Shown here: positions 1-7,765 of the stretch, in pieces
How positions within the stretch are numbered: position 1 is the stretch's first letter
How the letters are laid out: each line of letters starts with the position of its first letter
IMG/VR virus record: IMGVR_UViG_3300000117_000033
Coordinates: 1-27,897 of that record
Strand: one strand, 5' to 3'
From: a virus
Length of the DNA: 27,897 nucleotides
Made by a program: the position numbers and the translations under genes
Notes under the pieces: generated by a model
What the model was told of the DNA's origin: nothing
What the model saw: only the letters and a program-made list of their open reading frames with translations
The model's database searches: none

Positions 1-276
1 GCACCACCAGCACCTACGGTAATAGTGTAAGCTCTACCAGGCACAACAGTTGTTCCTGTTCCTGTTCTGAATCCACCTGCTCCACCTGCTCCGCCACCGC
101 CTGCTCCGTCTTGACCACCACTTGAAGCTCCTCCTGCTACAACAAGAAAATCAATAGAGGTAACTCCAGCAGGGGCTGTCCATGTAGCACTTTCATTAAA
201 CACTTGAACATTAACAAATCCAATTGAACTGCCAGCTGCAAAATTAGAAAAAAGAAGTTGATGTATACCTGTCATA
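1..276 (-). CDS. Glycine-rich tail/fibre protein, 3' part beyond window edge
   Basis: The frame opens with ATG at 276 and runs off the left edge, so only about 92 residues are visible. After about 30 residues it reads TWTAPAGVTSIDFLVVAGG, followed by a run of glycine, alanine and serine and then VVPGRAYTITVGAGG. That layout is typical of glycine-rich domains at the tips of phage tail fibres and other secreted adhesive proteins, where they often contact the receptor. It begins 2 bases after the stop of the fibre gene at 279-2087, so it is the next gene of the tail operon and may be a second fibre component or tip. The Shine-Dalgarno (SD) sequence is weak, suggesting translational coupling. The domain type is recognised with moderate confidence; the receptor role is inferred. 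Confidence 0.75.
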
Positions 277-278
277 AT

Positions 279-2087
279 TTAACTCACATTTCCTGTAATT
301 ATACAACCATTAGCTGATGCAAATAATACACTAGCAACTCCATTATAAGCTAGTGTTACTAGAGCAGTTGACGTTTCTGCTCCAGCTACAAAACAAGAGT
401 TCATTTGTGCTGCTGAAAATGTTGTAACAGCAGCAGCAGTTTTACCTCCATAAGGAGAATTAAATATAGAAACTATGTCTCCTTGAGCAAATGTATCTAC
501 AGGTATAACTAAAACTTGTGTTGAAGAAGCTGTGCCTTTAAGTAAAATATAATTACCTACATCAGTAGCAGCAGCAGATCCAATTTGTGTAGCAATTGAT
601 CTAGATTCAGGAATTGCTCTTAGTTTACCATCAGCATCAGATACTCCACCTGTGCTTAATAATGTACCACCAACTGATGCAGCACCTTTAATAGCTAATG
701 TGCCTGCTCCTGATGCATTTCCTGTAAAAGTAAATGTACCTCCAACAGAAGTATTACCAATAGCTGATAGTGTTCCTGCATTATCTTGATTACCTGTAAC
801 TGTAAATGTTCCACCTACAGATGTATTACCAATAGCTGATAACGTACCAGCATTAGTTTGATTATTAGTAACTGTTAATGTACCACCTACAGATGCATTT
901 CCTAAACTACTAACAGATGCTCCAGACATAGCACCTGTTACTGTTAATGTAGTTCCTACAGAAGCTGCACCTAATGAACTTATAGAAGCTCCAGACATAG
1001 CTCCTGTTACTGTTAATGTACCACCTACTGATGCATTACCTAAAGAACTTATACTTGCACCTGATATAGCACCCATACCACCTGTAACTGTTAATGTTCC
1101 ACCTACAGAAGCATTTTGTCTAATGTCTAAAGTGGTTGTTCCTGATATACCACCTGCTACATCTATATCTCCAGTTAGTACCATTGATCCACCAACTGAT
1201 GCAGCACCTACATTATCAAATCTATCAAGGCCTACATAATCATTAGTAACTGTTAATGATCCTCCAACTGATGCATTTCCAACTGCACCAATTGCATCTT
1301 TAGCAATAATATTATTTGTTATTGTAAGTGTTCCACCTACAGAAGTATTGCCTACAGCATCTAATGTTCCTGCATTTTCTTGATTACCTGTTACTTTTAA
1401 TGTACCTCCTACAGAAGCATTACTTTTAACTGCAAGTGTAGATGCTCCTGATATAGCTCCAGTAATAGTTGTAGCACCACCTACTGATGCTGCACCTTTA
1501 ACATCTAATGTTCCAGCACCTGAAGCATTACCTGTTACCGTAAATGTGCCACCTACAGAAGTATTACTTATAACACTTAAAGTAGTACCCACAGAAACAG
1601 AATCTGATACTCCTAAACTTCCTGTTACATTAGCTGTAGCAAAATTAAATGTTCCACCTATACTTAAAGATCCATCTACAGAAGCATTTCCACTAACTCC
1701 TAAACTACCTCCTACAGATGCAGCACCTACTACACTTAAAGTAGAACCCATAGTTACTGCACCAATAACATTAGCTGCATCAGCAGATATATTATCTAAG
1801 TTAGCAGTACCATCAAGATACAAATCTTTAAATTGTTTAGCACTACCACCTAAGTCTAAAGTATTAGTAGTTGCTGGAGATAAACCAGAAGCACTAATTT
1901 CTAATTGTTGTGCTGGGCCAACTTTTACAATAGCTGCACCTTCAGCAGATGTGCCATCATGTGAGTGTCCATCTGTTTTAAATGCATTAACTATTGCATC
2001 AAATTCACCATCTAAATCTGATGCATTAATTACATTACCATCAGCAATATTATTGCTGGAATCGTTTCTATTGTAGCCTGTACCCAT
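279..2087 (-). CDS. Tail fibre protein with conserved N-terminus and 16 internal repeats
   Basis: This 602-residue protein probably forms a trimeric tail fibre or spike that contacts the host. The first ~100 residues (GYNRNDSSNNIADGNVINAS, DGEFDAIVNAFKTDGHSHDG, then TTNTLDLGGSAKQFKDLYLDG) match, from memory, the head-proximal N-terminus of fibre proteins in many marine phages. Residues ~121-482 are a low-complexity shaft built from 16 copies of a (N/A)(A/T)SVGG(T/S)-type motif, usually 18-24 residues apart, separated by short beta-prone segments such as TLTVTG. Residues ~483-602 are a non-repetitive C-terminal domain with two Cys residues. It follows the 664-residue tail gene by 17 bases. The fibre role is confident from N-terminus, position and repeat architecture; the receptor is unknown. 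Confidence 0.85.
   Translation of the reverse strand: MGTGYNRNDSSNNIADGNVINASDLDGEFDAIVNAFKTDGHSHDGTSAEGAAIVKVGPAQQLEISASGLSPATTNTLDLGGSAKQFKDLYLDGTANLDNISADAANVIGAVTMGSTLSVVGAASVGGSLGVSGNASVDGSLSIGGTFNFATANVTGSLGVSDSVSVGTTLSVISNTSVGGTFTVTGNASGAGTLDVKGAASVGGATTITGAISGASTLAVKSNASVGGTLKVTGNQENAGTLDAVGNTSVGGTLTITNNIIAKDAIGAVGNASVGGSLTVTNDYVGLDRFDNVGAASVGGSMVLTGDIDVAGGISGTTTLDIRQNASVGGTLTVTGGMGAISGASISSLGNASVGGTLTVTGAMSGASISSLGAASVGTTLTVTGAMSGASVSSLGNASVGGTLTVTNNQTNAGTLSAIGNTSVGGTFTVTGNQDNAGTLSAIGNTSVGGTFTFTGNASGAGTLAIKGAASVGGTLLSTGGVSDADGKLRAIPESRSIATQIGSAAATDVGNYILLKGTASSTQVLVIPVDTFAQGDIVSIFNSPYGGKTAAAVTTFSAAQMNSCFVAGAETSTALVTLAYNGVASVLFASANGCIITGNVS
642..1727 (-). repeat. Degenerate in-frame repeats of the fibre shaft
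   Basis: Sixteen in-frame copies of a motif read as (N/A)(A/T)SVGG(T/S) occur in residues ~121-482 of the fibre protein. Units are mostly 18-24 residues long. Neighbouring copies in the 3' half are the most alike, for example the GNTSVGGTF-plus-VTGNQ units near 715-850. This suggests recent duplication or recombination among units. Confidence 0.85.
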
Positions 2088-2104
2088 TTTAAATTACCTC
2101 GTTA

Positions 2105-4099
2105 TTATCGTCTATCAAAAGTGCCATATTCTAATGTTGCAGCATCTAAAGAATATGAAGGGTTTGAATCAGTAGATGAAAACAATACTGATACGTTAAA
2201 TCCTGATCCTACTGTTTGTGCTGTAAATTTCTTTTTTAATCTACCACCATATATTGCTGTACCATAAGTAGCAGTAGGTCTACCATATACACCTGCAACT
2301 CCTGATGTTGTATTAGATAATGCTATTGATGCTGGTTGCACACTACCCTCTTCATTTAAATCAAACTTTAATCTAGCTGTACTATCAAAACTACCTGAAG
2401 GCTCTGTATATAAATGTAGTTTAAAAATAGTTTTTCTAAACTCAGGATCACTTAAAGCTACAAAAGGTGATGCAAATGTAGCCTCTATGGCAACACCATC
2501 AAAAGTATTAGTTGTATCCATGTTATATATAAAACCATTTGTATTTGCAAATACTATTGTTTCAACCTTAGATTTATAATTACTATCTGCAACAAATGCT
2601 TTAAATCCTCTAGTTTCTGCCCAACCAAACATAGAACCTTCTGGCCCTGCTAACTGTGTTCCTATAATACCAGTAGCAGCAGAATCACTAATATTAGAAT
2701 TAAATCCTAGTAATCTATATTGAGATTTATTTTTTATAGTTACACTCATAAAAGAATCATTAGAACTAATAACATCTGTTACTTCTTTTTGTATAGTTTT
2801 TGATATAACTGCTAAATCAAAATCTCCTACTTTATCTGATCCACTTAAAGATCTAATACCATCAGGCCCAAGAAATACTACATCTCCTGCAACCTCTCTA
2901 ATAGTATCTGAATCTATACATCCTATATTTCTAGTTACAGGTTGTAAAACAAAATCAGCTATAGTATTACCTACTAACCTATCAATTTTATTTTCACTAA
3001 ATATAATTAGCTGATCTCTAAAAGCAATTAAACCTGTTATGTTAGAACCTACACTTATATTTCCAGCACCATTACCTGCATTAAAATCATTATCTGTATA
3101 TGGTGCAGTAAAAGTTAATACATCACCTTTAGCAAAAAACAATTGATTCTTATATGATGCTGTATGAGATGCACCTAATACATCATCAGGTGCTCCTGTT
3201 AAAGGTGTATAAGTAGTTCCATCATATACAAATGGATAATTAGTACCATCTACACCTGCTATCTTTTCTGTTGTACCTATTCTATATTTAGAAAATCTAT
3301 TTATATTAGTAGCTGCATTTACTTTTGCTGCTGTTAAAAATGTTATTACAGCATCATCACTTGGGCTACTATTTAAATTAGGTGATATAGCTATTGCTGA
3401 TTCACCATCTGCATTAATTGTAGGTTTAGTTGTTATTGTATAGACTAAAGCTACACTTGCAATAGTAAATGTATCTCCTACTTGTGGTGCTGATGTTAAT
3501 CCATCAACATTTAAAGTTCCACCACTTTGACTACCACCATTTACTTTAGGTACTCCATACTGACTAACATTTATCTGTGTAAATCCTGAACCTCCTGAAC
3601 TATAAACATTATTGTTTCTTACTGCTATGACTGTTGATTCCCATGCAGCTAATCCATGTACAGCTTCATTAGAACCACTAGTAAAAGTTACATTAGCTTG
3701 ATCAGCAGGGCTACTATCTAAACTAGTAGTTAAAGTAAGTGTAGCTCTTTTAGTTGTACTACTATAACTTACTCCTCCTGATGCTATTGTATATGTACCA
3801 TCTACTCCTGTTATTGTTAAAGTATTTCCTACAGCAGGTGTAAAATGTACGTTAGCTATTATTAATGTTGTACCTGATTGACTAGCTCCATGTACTTTAC
3901 AAACATTAAAACCTGGAACTATATTACTATCAAACTTATTATAACCTAATATTTTTTTATAACCACCTTCTATTGAAGGCTCAAAGTTTCTCAGTATCCT
4001 AGCAGTACCTGGTTGCTGTATACCATGCTGTAAAGGTGCTAGATTACTTATTAATCCACCTTTAAATTCAAAAGCATATGTTTGTAAATTATCAGGCAT
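2105..4099 (-). CDS. Tail tubular protein B / P22 gp10-like tail protein
   Basis: This 664-residue protein is probably the large tail-tube or nozzle component of a short tail. The N-terminal segment (FKGGLISNLAPLQHGIQQPG, then ARILRNFEPSIEGGYKK) is typical of the short-tail protein that follows the adaptor in podoviruses, the position of T7 gp12 or P22 gp10. Two tandem, diverged copies of a ~70-residue beta domain sit at residues ~69-141 and ~186-256; both begin with a GxSQSG(T/G)TL motif and end with SSP(A/S)D followed by ITF or VTF. The rest (ITGLIAFRDQLIIFSENKID, GPDGIRSLSG) looks like a beta-propeller body. It shares one base (TAATG) with the upstream adaptor gene. The family is inferred from order and motifs, not from a search. 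Confidence 0.7.
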   Translation of the reverse strand: MPDNLQTYAFEFKGGLISNLAPLQHGIQQPGTARILRNFEPSIEGGYKKILGYNKFDSNIVPGFNVCKVHGASQSGTTLIIANVHFTPAVGNTLTITGVDGTYTIASGGVSYSSTTKRATLTLTTSLDSSPADQANVTFTSGSNEAVHGLAAWESTVIAVRNNNVYSSGGSGFTQINVSQYGVPKVNGGSQSGGTLNVDGLTSAPQVGDTFTIASVALVYTITTKPTINADGESAIAISPNLNSSPSDDAVITFLTAAKVNAATNINRFSKYRIGTTEKIAGVDGTNYPFVYDGTTYTPLTGAPDDVLGASHTASYKNQLFFAKGDVLTFTAPYTDNDFNAGNGAGNISVGSNITGLIAFRDQLIIFSENKIDRLVGNTIADFVLQPVTRNIGCIDSDTIREVAGDVVFLGPDGIRSLSGSDKVGDFDLAVISKTIQKEVTDVISSNDSFMSVTIKNKSQYRLLGFNSNISDSAATGIIGTQLAGPEGSMFGWAETRGFKAFVADSNYKSKVETIVFANTNGFIYNMDTTNTFDGVAIEATFASPFVALSDPEFRKTIFKLHLYTEPSGSFDSTARLKFDLNEEGSVQPASIALSNTTSGVAGVYGRPTATYGTAIYGGRLKKKFTAQTVGSGFNVSVLFSSTDSNPSYSLDAATLEYGTFDRR

Positions 4100-4824
4100 T
4101 AAGAAGCCAATCTATAAACATAAGTACTACGTTGTGTTCTTGTTAACATAGTTGATCTAACATAAGTATTTTTATTAATTAAAATAATTCTCATGTTTTT
4201 TAAACCATCTTTAAACTTTTTCTCTGCAACCATTGCATCTTGTGTATTGCCTCTAAACATATAGGCATAATGCATAGCACCATCAACAACCACATTTCTA
4301 TATATTTCAGGTATCTTAGGTACATCAGTTGAATCTATTAAATCTGTACTAGTTAAATAGTATTCATAAACTACAGTATAAGCTTTATTAGGTGTGGGTG
4401 ATAATATATATTCTAATCCATTTCCTTTAGCTACAAATACAGGAACACTTCTTAAACTTGTATCAGTTGTATATTCTTGCTCAACAAATCTATCTAAGTA
4501 TTCTTCATAAGTTAATACTTGTAACTTTTGTGTTCTATTACCTAACGTAGTATTTTCTTTTATTCTAAAACTTTCAAAATCTAATACAGTAGCATTAGCA
4601 GGATAACTATATCTAGTAATACCATTAGTTAAAGTATCTTCTTGTTCAACAAAGTTATAAGGCCACTCAGGATACTCCTGATCTATTTCTTGTATTGCAG
4701 CATTAACACTATCTTTAACTTGTGAATAAAATCCTACTGCACTAGCAAAATTAGAACTAGTAAGTTCTACTTCGTTAAGCCTACGATTAACTTCATTAAC
4801 AAGTCCTAAAAAATTATATGCCAT
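4099..4824 (-). CDS. Head-tail adaptor / tail tubular protein A-like
   Basis: This 241-residue protein is probably the ring-forming adaptor between portal and tail nozzle (T7 gp11 / P22 gp4-like). It opens with MAYNFLGLVNEVNRRLNEVE, then a helical segment and an IQEIDQEYPEWPYNFVEQED motif, a pattern common in this family: an N-terminal helix bundle followed by W- and Y-containing beta strands. The C-terminal part contains a conserved-looking helix (VVVDGAMHYAYMFRGNTQDA) where adaptor proteins have a helix packing against the portal. It lies directly before the tail tubular B-like gene, with one-base overlaps at both ends, matching podovirus gene order. Assignment rests on order, length and recalled family features. 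Confidence 0.7.
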   Translation of the reverse strand: MAYNFLGLVNEVNRRLNEVELTSSNFASAVGFYSQVKDSVNAAIQEIDQEYPEWPYNFVEQEDTLTNGITRYSYPANATVLDFESFRIKENTTLGNRTQKLQVLTYEEYLDRFVEQEYTTDTSLRSVPVFVAKGNGLEYILSPTPNKAYTVVYEYYLTSTDLIDSTDVPKIPEIYRNVVVDGAMHYAYMFRGNTQDAMVAEKKFKDGLKNMRIILINKNTYVRSTMLTRTQRSTYVYRLAS

Positions 4825-5144
4825 TATGTTTCCTTAATAGGAAGTAGTACTGTTCTTTCAGCAATTGTTCCAGTTGTATCTGTTATTTGACAACTAAATT
4901 TATATTTAAAATTATTAGTACCTAGTGCAACATTTATAGTAGCTACAGTATTAGTATTAGATTTACCTACAAACTGTATTCCATTTACTATATCATTAAC
5001 ACTAGCTAATTCAGTTTTAGTTCCTGAAGCATTATCAACAAACCAAGTAACAGAACTAATAGTAGCTTGATCATTTAAATACCTTGACCAATCCATACTA
5101 AAGTCTACTGTTTCATCAGGGTCTTTACTAGGCCATGTAAACAT
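4824..5144 (-). CDS. Small beta-rich virion protein (possible fibre-tail adaptor)
   Basis: A 106-residue protein with no charged tail and no membrane segment. It begins with FTWPSKDPDETVDFSMDWS and continues as alternating beta strands (ISSVTWFVDNASG, FKYKFSCQITDTTG) that look like one immunoglobulin-like or bacteriophage beta-sandwich domain. Similar small proteins with a WPSKDP-type start occur in tail regions of other podoviruses, as far as I recall, and some are described as fibre-tail adaptors. It lies between a small structural gene and the adaptor gene in one tightly packed operon. The virion role is inferred from context; the exact role is unknown. Confidence 0.55.
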   Translation of the reverse strand: MFTWPSKDPDETVDFSMDWSRYLNDQATISSVTWFVDNASGTKTELASVNDIVNGIQFVGKSNTNTVATINVALGTNNFKYKFSCQITDTTGTIAERTVLLPIKET

Positions 5145-5145
5145 A

Positions 5146-5400
5146 TTAAGCTACCTTTACTGTTCTATCTGAAGATGTAGTTGATCTATGTACATGAACT
5201 GTTCTACGTCTTTCATAGTTATCAGCTACTGCTGTATAATCAAACTGTGTTGCAGTAATACTTTCTTCACCTAATGATGATGTTGCTTTAACTCCATCAG
5301 GTATAAATGTTCTACTATTAATAATTCCATATGTAGATGTACCATATGTAGCAACACCAAATACATCTCCTGTGCTATCAACTATTTCTCTAGTAGCCAT
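5146..5400 (-). CDS. Small structural-region protein, unrecognised
   Basis: An 84-residue protein rich in Thr, Ser and Val. It contains TYGTSTYGIINSRTFIPDG, then a C-terminal part rich in Arg and His (NYERRRTVHVHRST). No signal peptide, membrane segment or catalytic motif is visible. It sits one base upstream of the small beta-rich gene and 4 bases downstream of the 147-residue gene, so it is co-translated with tail components and probably belongs to the virion or its assembly. I do not recognise the family. Confidence 0.6.
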   Translation of the reverse strand: MATREIVDSTGDVFGVATYGTSTYGIINSRTFIPDGVKATSSLGEESITATQFDYTAVADNYERRRTVHVHRSTTSSDRTVKVA

Positions 5401-5404
5401 TTAC

Positions 5405-5848
5405 TTAATCAATCCTTATAATAGATGTAGTGCTATCTGCCGTAGGAAAACTTACTATAAAATCACTAGTTGTTGTTGTTCTATCTGCACTAAAATCTAA
5501 TACACATATAGCATTAGTAGTATCAGATGTACCACTTGTTGTTGTGTTATATACTAAAGCACCTCGTACTGTTACAGAAGCATTAGTAAATGTAGCATTA
5601 TCAAAACTAGTAAATGCTACTGTACCTGATGTAGTAGCAGTTTTATTAGTTAAATTTAATCCACCACTTGTATATCCTGCACCTGCTACTTCTCCACTAG
5701 TAGTATAACTTGTAGTGCCTGCACTTAATGCTGCACCTGCACTATACAAAGCAATTTTAAAAGTATGCCCACCAGAAACAGAAAAGTCATGCTTACCTTC
5801 AAGCAATTCTTTTTTAAATGATGTACATAAAGCTTGTGTTATTGCCAT
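5405..5848 (-). CDS. Conserved virion structural protein, beta-rich
   Basis: This 147-residue protein has a short charged N-terminus (SFKKELLEGKHDF) followed by an almost entirely beta-prone, Thr/Ser/Gly-rich body. It includes FKIALYSAGAALSAGTTSYT and ends in a strand series (SDFIVSFPTADSTTSIIRID). I recall similar proteins annotated simply as virion structural in many marine and soil tailed phages; the FKIALY start of the domain is the usual recognisable point. It is the first gene after the intrinsic terminator at 5861-5897, so its expression is likely lower than that of the capsid genes upstream. Exact role unknown. Confidence 0.6.
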   Translation of the reverse strand: MAITQALCTSFKKELLEGKHDFSVSGGHTFKIALYSAGAALSAGTTSYTTSGEVAGAGYTSGGLNLTNKTATTSGTVAFTSFDNATFTNASVTVRGALVYNTTTSGTSDTTNAICVLDFSADRTTTTSDFIVSFPTADSTTSIIRID

Positions 5849-5860
5849 TACATTACTTTC

Positions 5861-5897
5861 AAAAAAAATGGGTAACCCTTATAGCAAGAGCTACCCA
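5861..5897 (-). terminator. Intrinsic terminator after the capsid genes
   Basis: On the minus strand a 12-bp stem (arms 5886-5897 and 5869-5880, two G-U pairs, the rest Watson-Crick) with a 5-base loop is followed at once by eight U residues (5868-5861). It lies 18 bases after the stop of the gene at 5916-6419 and before the tail genes. Its position is like that of the T7 late terminator behind the capsid gene, where partial read-through keeps capsid mRNA in excess over tail mRNA. Confidence 0.85.
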
Positions 5898-5915
5898 CAT
5901 ATCAACAATATAGCA

Positions 5916-6419
5916 TTAAGCTAATTGATCACGATCCACTTCATCTGGGCCAACATCATTACTAATGTCTTGTAAAACAGCCCAAGCACGAAATACACCT
6001 GTTGTAGGTAGTGCTGTACCTTGAGTAGCAGCAGCAGCAATTGTAAGATCTAAAGTTAAATCTGAACCTACAACTACAGGCTGATAAGCAGCAGCTTGTT
6101 GAGTGATTGTTCCAGCAGCTATTGATGAACCCCATAGAACTCCGTCTACATTGTTATCAGCATCTACAGTTGAAACACCTAAGTCTACTGTATAATGACC
6201 ATCACCTACTGTTACCATCTCAAGTCCTGCTGCATACAACAAAGACTTACCTGGAATATCCAACACTTGAATTACGTCTGCTGATCCGATAGCTGAACCT
6301 TTAGTGGTTGTAACAGTTGCTAAATTAACATCTGTTTCAATTTTGTAAGGCATCTTACGGATAGCTCTTGAAGGATGTGTACCTCCATTTATACCACTTG
6401 ATTGATCTACTGTAGCCAT
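5916..6419 (-). CDS. Small head-associated structural protein (decoration-like)
   Basis: A 167-residue protein with a basic N-terminus (HPSRAIRKMPYKIETDVNLA) and then a beta-prone, Ala/Thr/Val-rich body. It includes YTVDLGVSTVDADNNVDG and a C-terminal FRAWAVLQDISND. It lies 12 bases after the major capsid gene and before a strong terminator, so it shares the high expression expected for the capsid gene. That position and size suit a capsid decoration, head-completion or minor head protein. An SD of the AAAGGAGAAAA type precedes the ATG. I do not recognise a specific family; the role is inferred from position. Confidence 0.6.
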   Translation of the reverse strand: MATVDQSSGINGGTHPSRAIRKMPYKIETDVNLATVTTTKGSAIGSADVIQVLDIPGKSLLYAAGLEMVTVGDGHYTVDLGVSTVDADNNVDGVLWGSSIAAGTITQQAAAYQPVVVGSDLTLDLTIAAAATQGTALPTTGVFRAWAVLQDISNDVGPDEVDRDQLA

Positions 6420-6431
6420 TTATTTTCTCCT

Positions 6432-7505
6432 TTAAGCAGCAGTATTATATTTAGCAGTAACGATTGCTTCAGGTCTTAAAATCTTACGACCATAAAGATG
6501 CATACCACGAACGATATCAGCAAAGCTGTCAGGATCTCGATAGCTTTCTGTCTTAGTAATCTGTTGAGCCGTAGCTATAGCAGATGAATGTCCAGCAACA
6601 ATAACACCAAAGTTGGCATTTTGATTAGCTGTACCTGTTGTTGAAGAACCTGTTCCTACTGATGGAAGGTTGTTTGAAATATACACTTTAAAGCCGTGTA
6701 GATTATTCAATACTAATCCATTCTGTAAGCCTGATCCACCATAGTCTGAGTCAAATAGTCTGCTATCCTCATCCTTTAGTACTTCAGCAAATACAGGATC
6801 AACTACTAACCATCTGTTTGCTGTATCAACAAACTGAGTATCAAGTAAACGACTCATACGAGCTATTACTTGTAAAGGTGAAGCAGTTGCTGTTGGTACT
6901 GAAGTAGCACCTGGCAAACGTGTAGCTAATGGAATAGAATGTTCACCTGCACTACTTGTAGTAATACTAGCAAAACTACCTTTGTTTAATTTCATAGTAG
7001 TTAAAAGCTCATCACTACCTGCTGTTGAAACAGCATTAGTACCAGGGGAAGTTGTTCTAGCTGTATTAGCTGCACCATGCTTTGCTGATTGTTCAAAGCC
7101 ACAAAGATAACCAAATACATCTTGATCATATTGATCTCTTAAACGATATGCAGCACGATCAGATGCCATTGATAAAAAGTTTACATGACTGTGAGCTTCT
7201 TCAATATCATCCATCTTAAATGCATAGTAGTTAGCTTGATCAACAACTAATGTGAAATCTTCATCATCAAGATCCTGTGCAGTAATCTGTGTGCCACGAT
7301 TGTAAGCCTGTACAGAAACTTCAGGTTCTTTAATGATTTTAACTGAATCACCCATATTAGCAATCTCACCAAAATAATCACTATTGGTAATATCTTCTAC
7401 TATGGAGGATTTACGGAAAGCAAGTTGTACCTGCTTTGAGTATATTACTGGGCTAAAATTACCATTAGGTAAATTATTATGGCCTGTTGCCTTAGGAAAA
7501 GCCAT
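6432..7505 (-). CDS. Major capsid protein (HK97-fold, P22 coat-like)
   Basis: This protein forms the icosahedral shell. The start is placed at ATG 7505, which has an excellent SD (AAGGAG, 5 bases upstream) and yields 357 residues beginning MAFPKATGHNNLPNG; the in-frame ATG at 7556 has no such site. Family-like features are FSPVIYSKQVQLAFRKSSIV near the N-terminus, then DSVKIIKEPEVSVQAYNRG and DLDDEDFTLVVDQANYYAF followed by KMDDIEEA, the usual E-loop and spine-helix region of P22-type coats. The C-terminal part has LVVDPVFAEVLKDED and GFKVYISNNLP. Scaffold gene upstream and head gene plus terminator downstream fit the role. A 260-base structured leader precedes it. Confidence 0.88.
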   Translation of the reverse strand: MAFPKATGHNNLPNGNFSPVIYSKQVQLAFRKSSIVEDITNSDYFGEIANMGDSVKIIKEPEVSVQAYNRGTQITAQDLDDEDFTLVVDQANYYAFKMDDIEEAHSHVNFLSMASDRAAYRLRDQYDQDVFGYLCGFEQSAKHGAANTARTTSPGTNAVSTAGSDELLTTMKLNKGSFASITTSSAGEHSIPLATRLPGATSVPTATASPLQVIARMSRLLDTQFVDTANRWLVVDPVFAEVLKDEDSRLFDSDYGGSGLQNGLVLNNLHGFKVYISNNLPSVGTGSSTTGTANQNANFGVIVAGHSSAIATAQQITKTESYRDPDSFADIVRGMHLYGRKILRPEAIVTAKYNTAA

Positions 7506-7765
7506 TGTATTTCTCCTTGAAAAAAAGTATAAGTATCCAACGCAGTTCTTACACAATCATTCTAGGGGCTGTCTTTATTGGTGCAAGTTATATAGATGCC
7601 GTCACAAGCTATATAATATGGGCAATCAAGTTTCAGGTATTCCGAAAATTGTTTGTATTGCGTTATAAAATTTTGTAAGTGTAGTTTGGTATCCTTACAG
7701 GGGCAAGCCACACTTACTTTAATGTTGATTTATAGTTATAAATATAAATAGTTGATTGTCAAGTA
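7506..7765 (-). promoter_or_regulatory. Long structured 5' leader of the capsid gene
   Basis: About 260 bases lie between the scaffold stop and the capsid ATG, by far the longest gap in the leftward module. In minus-strand RNA two stem-loops are visible. One has 14-base arms at 7704-7717 and 7675-7688 (one G-U, one C-A mismatch, loop with its own small CCU-GUA-AGG hairpin). The other has perfect 8-base arms at 7609-7616 and 7588-7595 with a 13-base loop. Neither has a strong U-run after it. Possible roles are an internal promoter region, RNA processing or mRNA stabilisation. No clear -35/-10 pair was found. Confidence 0.5.

Noticed and set aside
1546-2076. 176-codon plus-strand frame opposite the fibre gene
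   Set aside because: A long open frame produced by the repetitive Ser/Val/Gly coding of the fibre on the other strand; no SD and no homology.
7506-7556. N-terminal 17-residue extension of the capsid protein from ATG 7556
   Set aside because: No SD there, whereas ATG 7505 has an ideal AAGGAG and gives a normal coat N-terminus.
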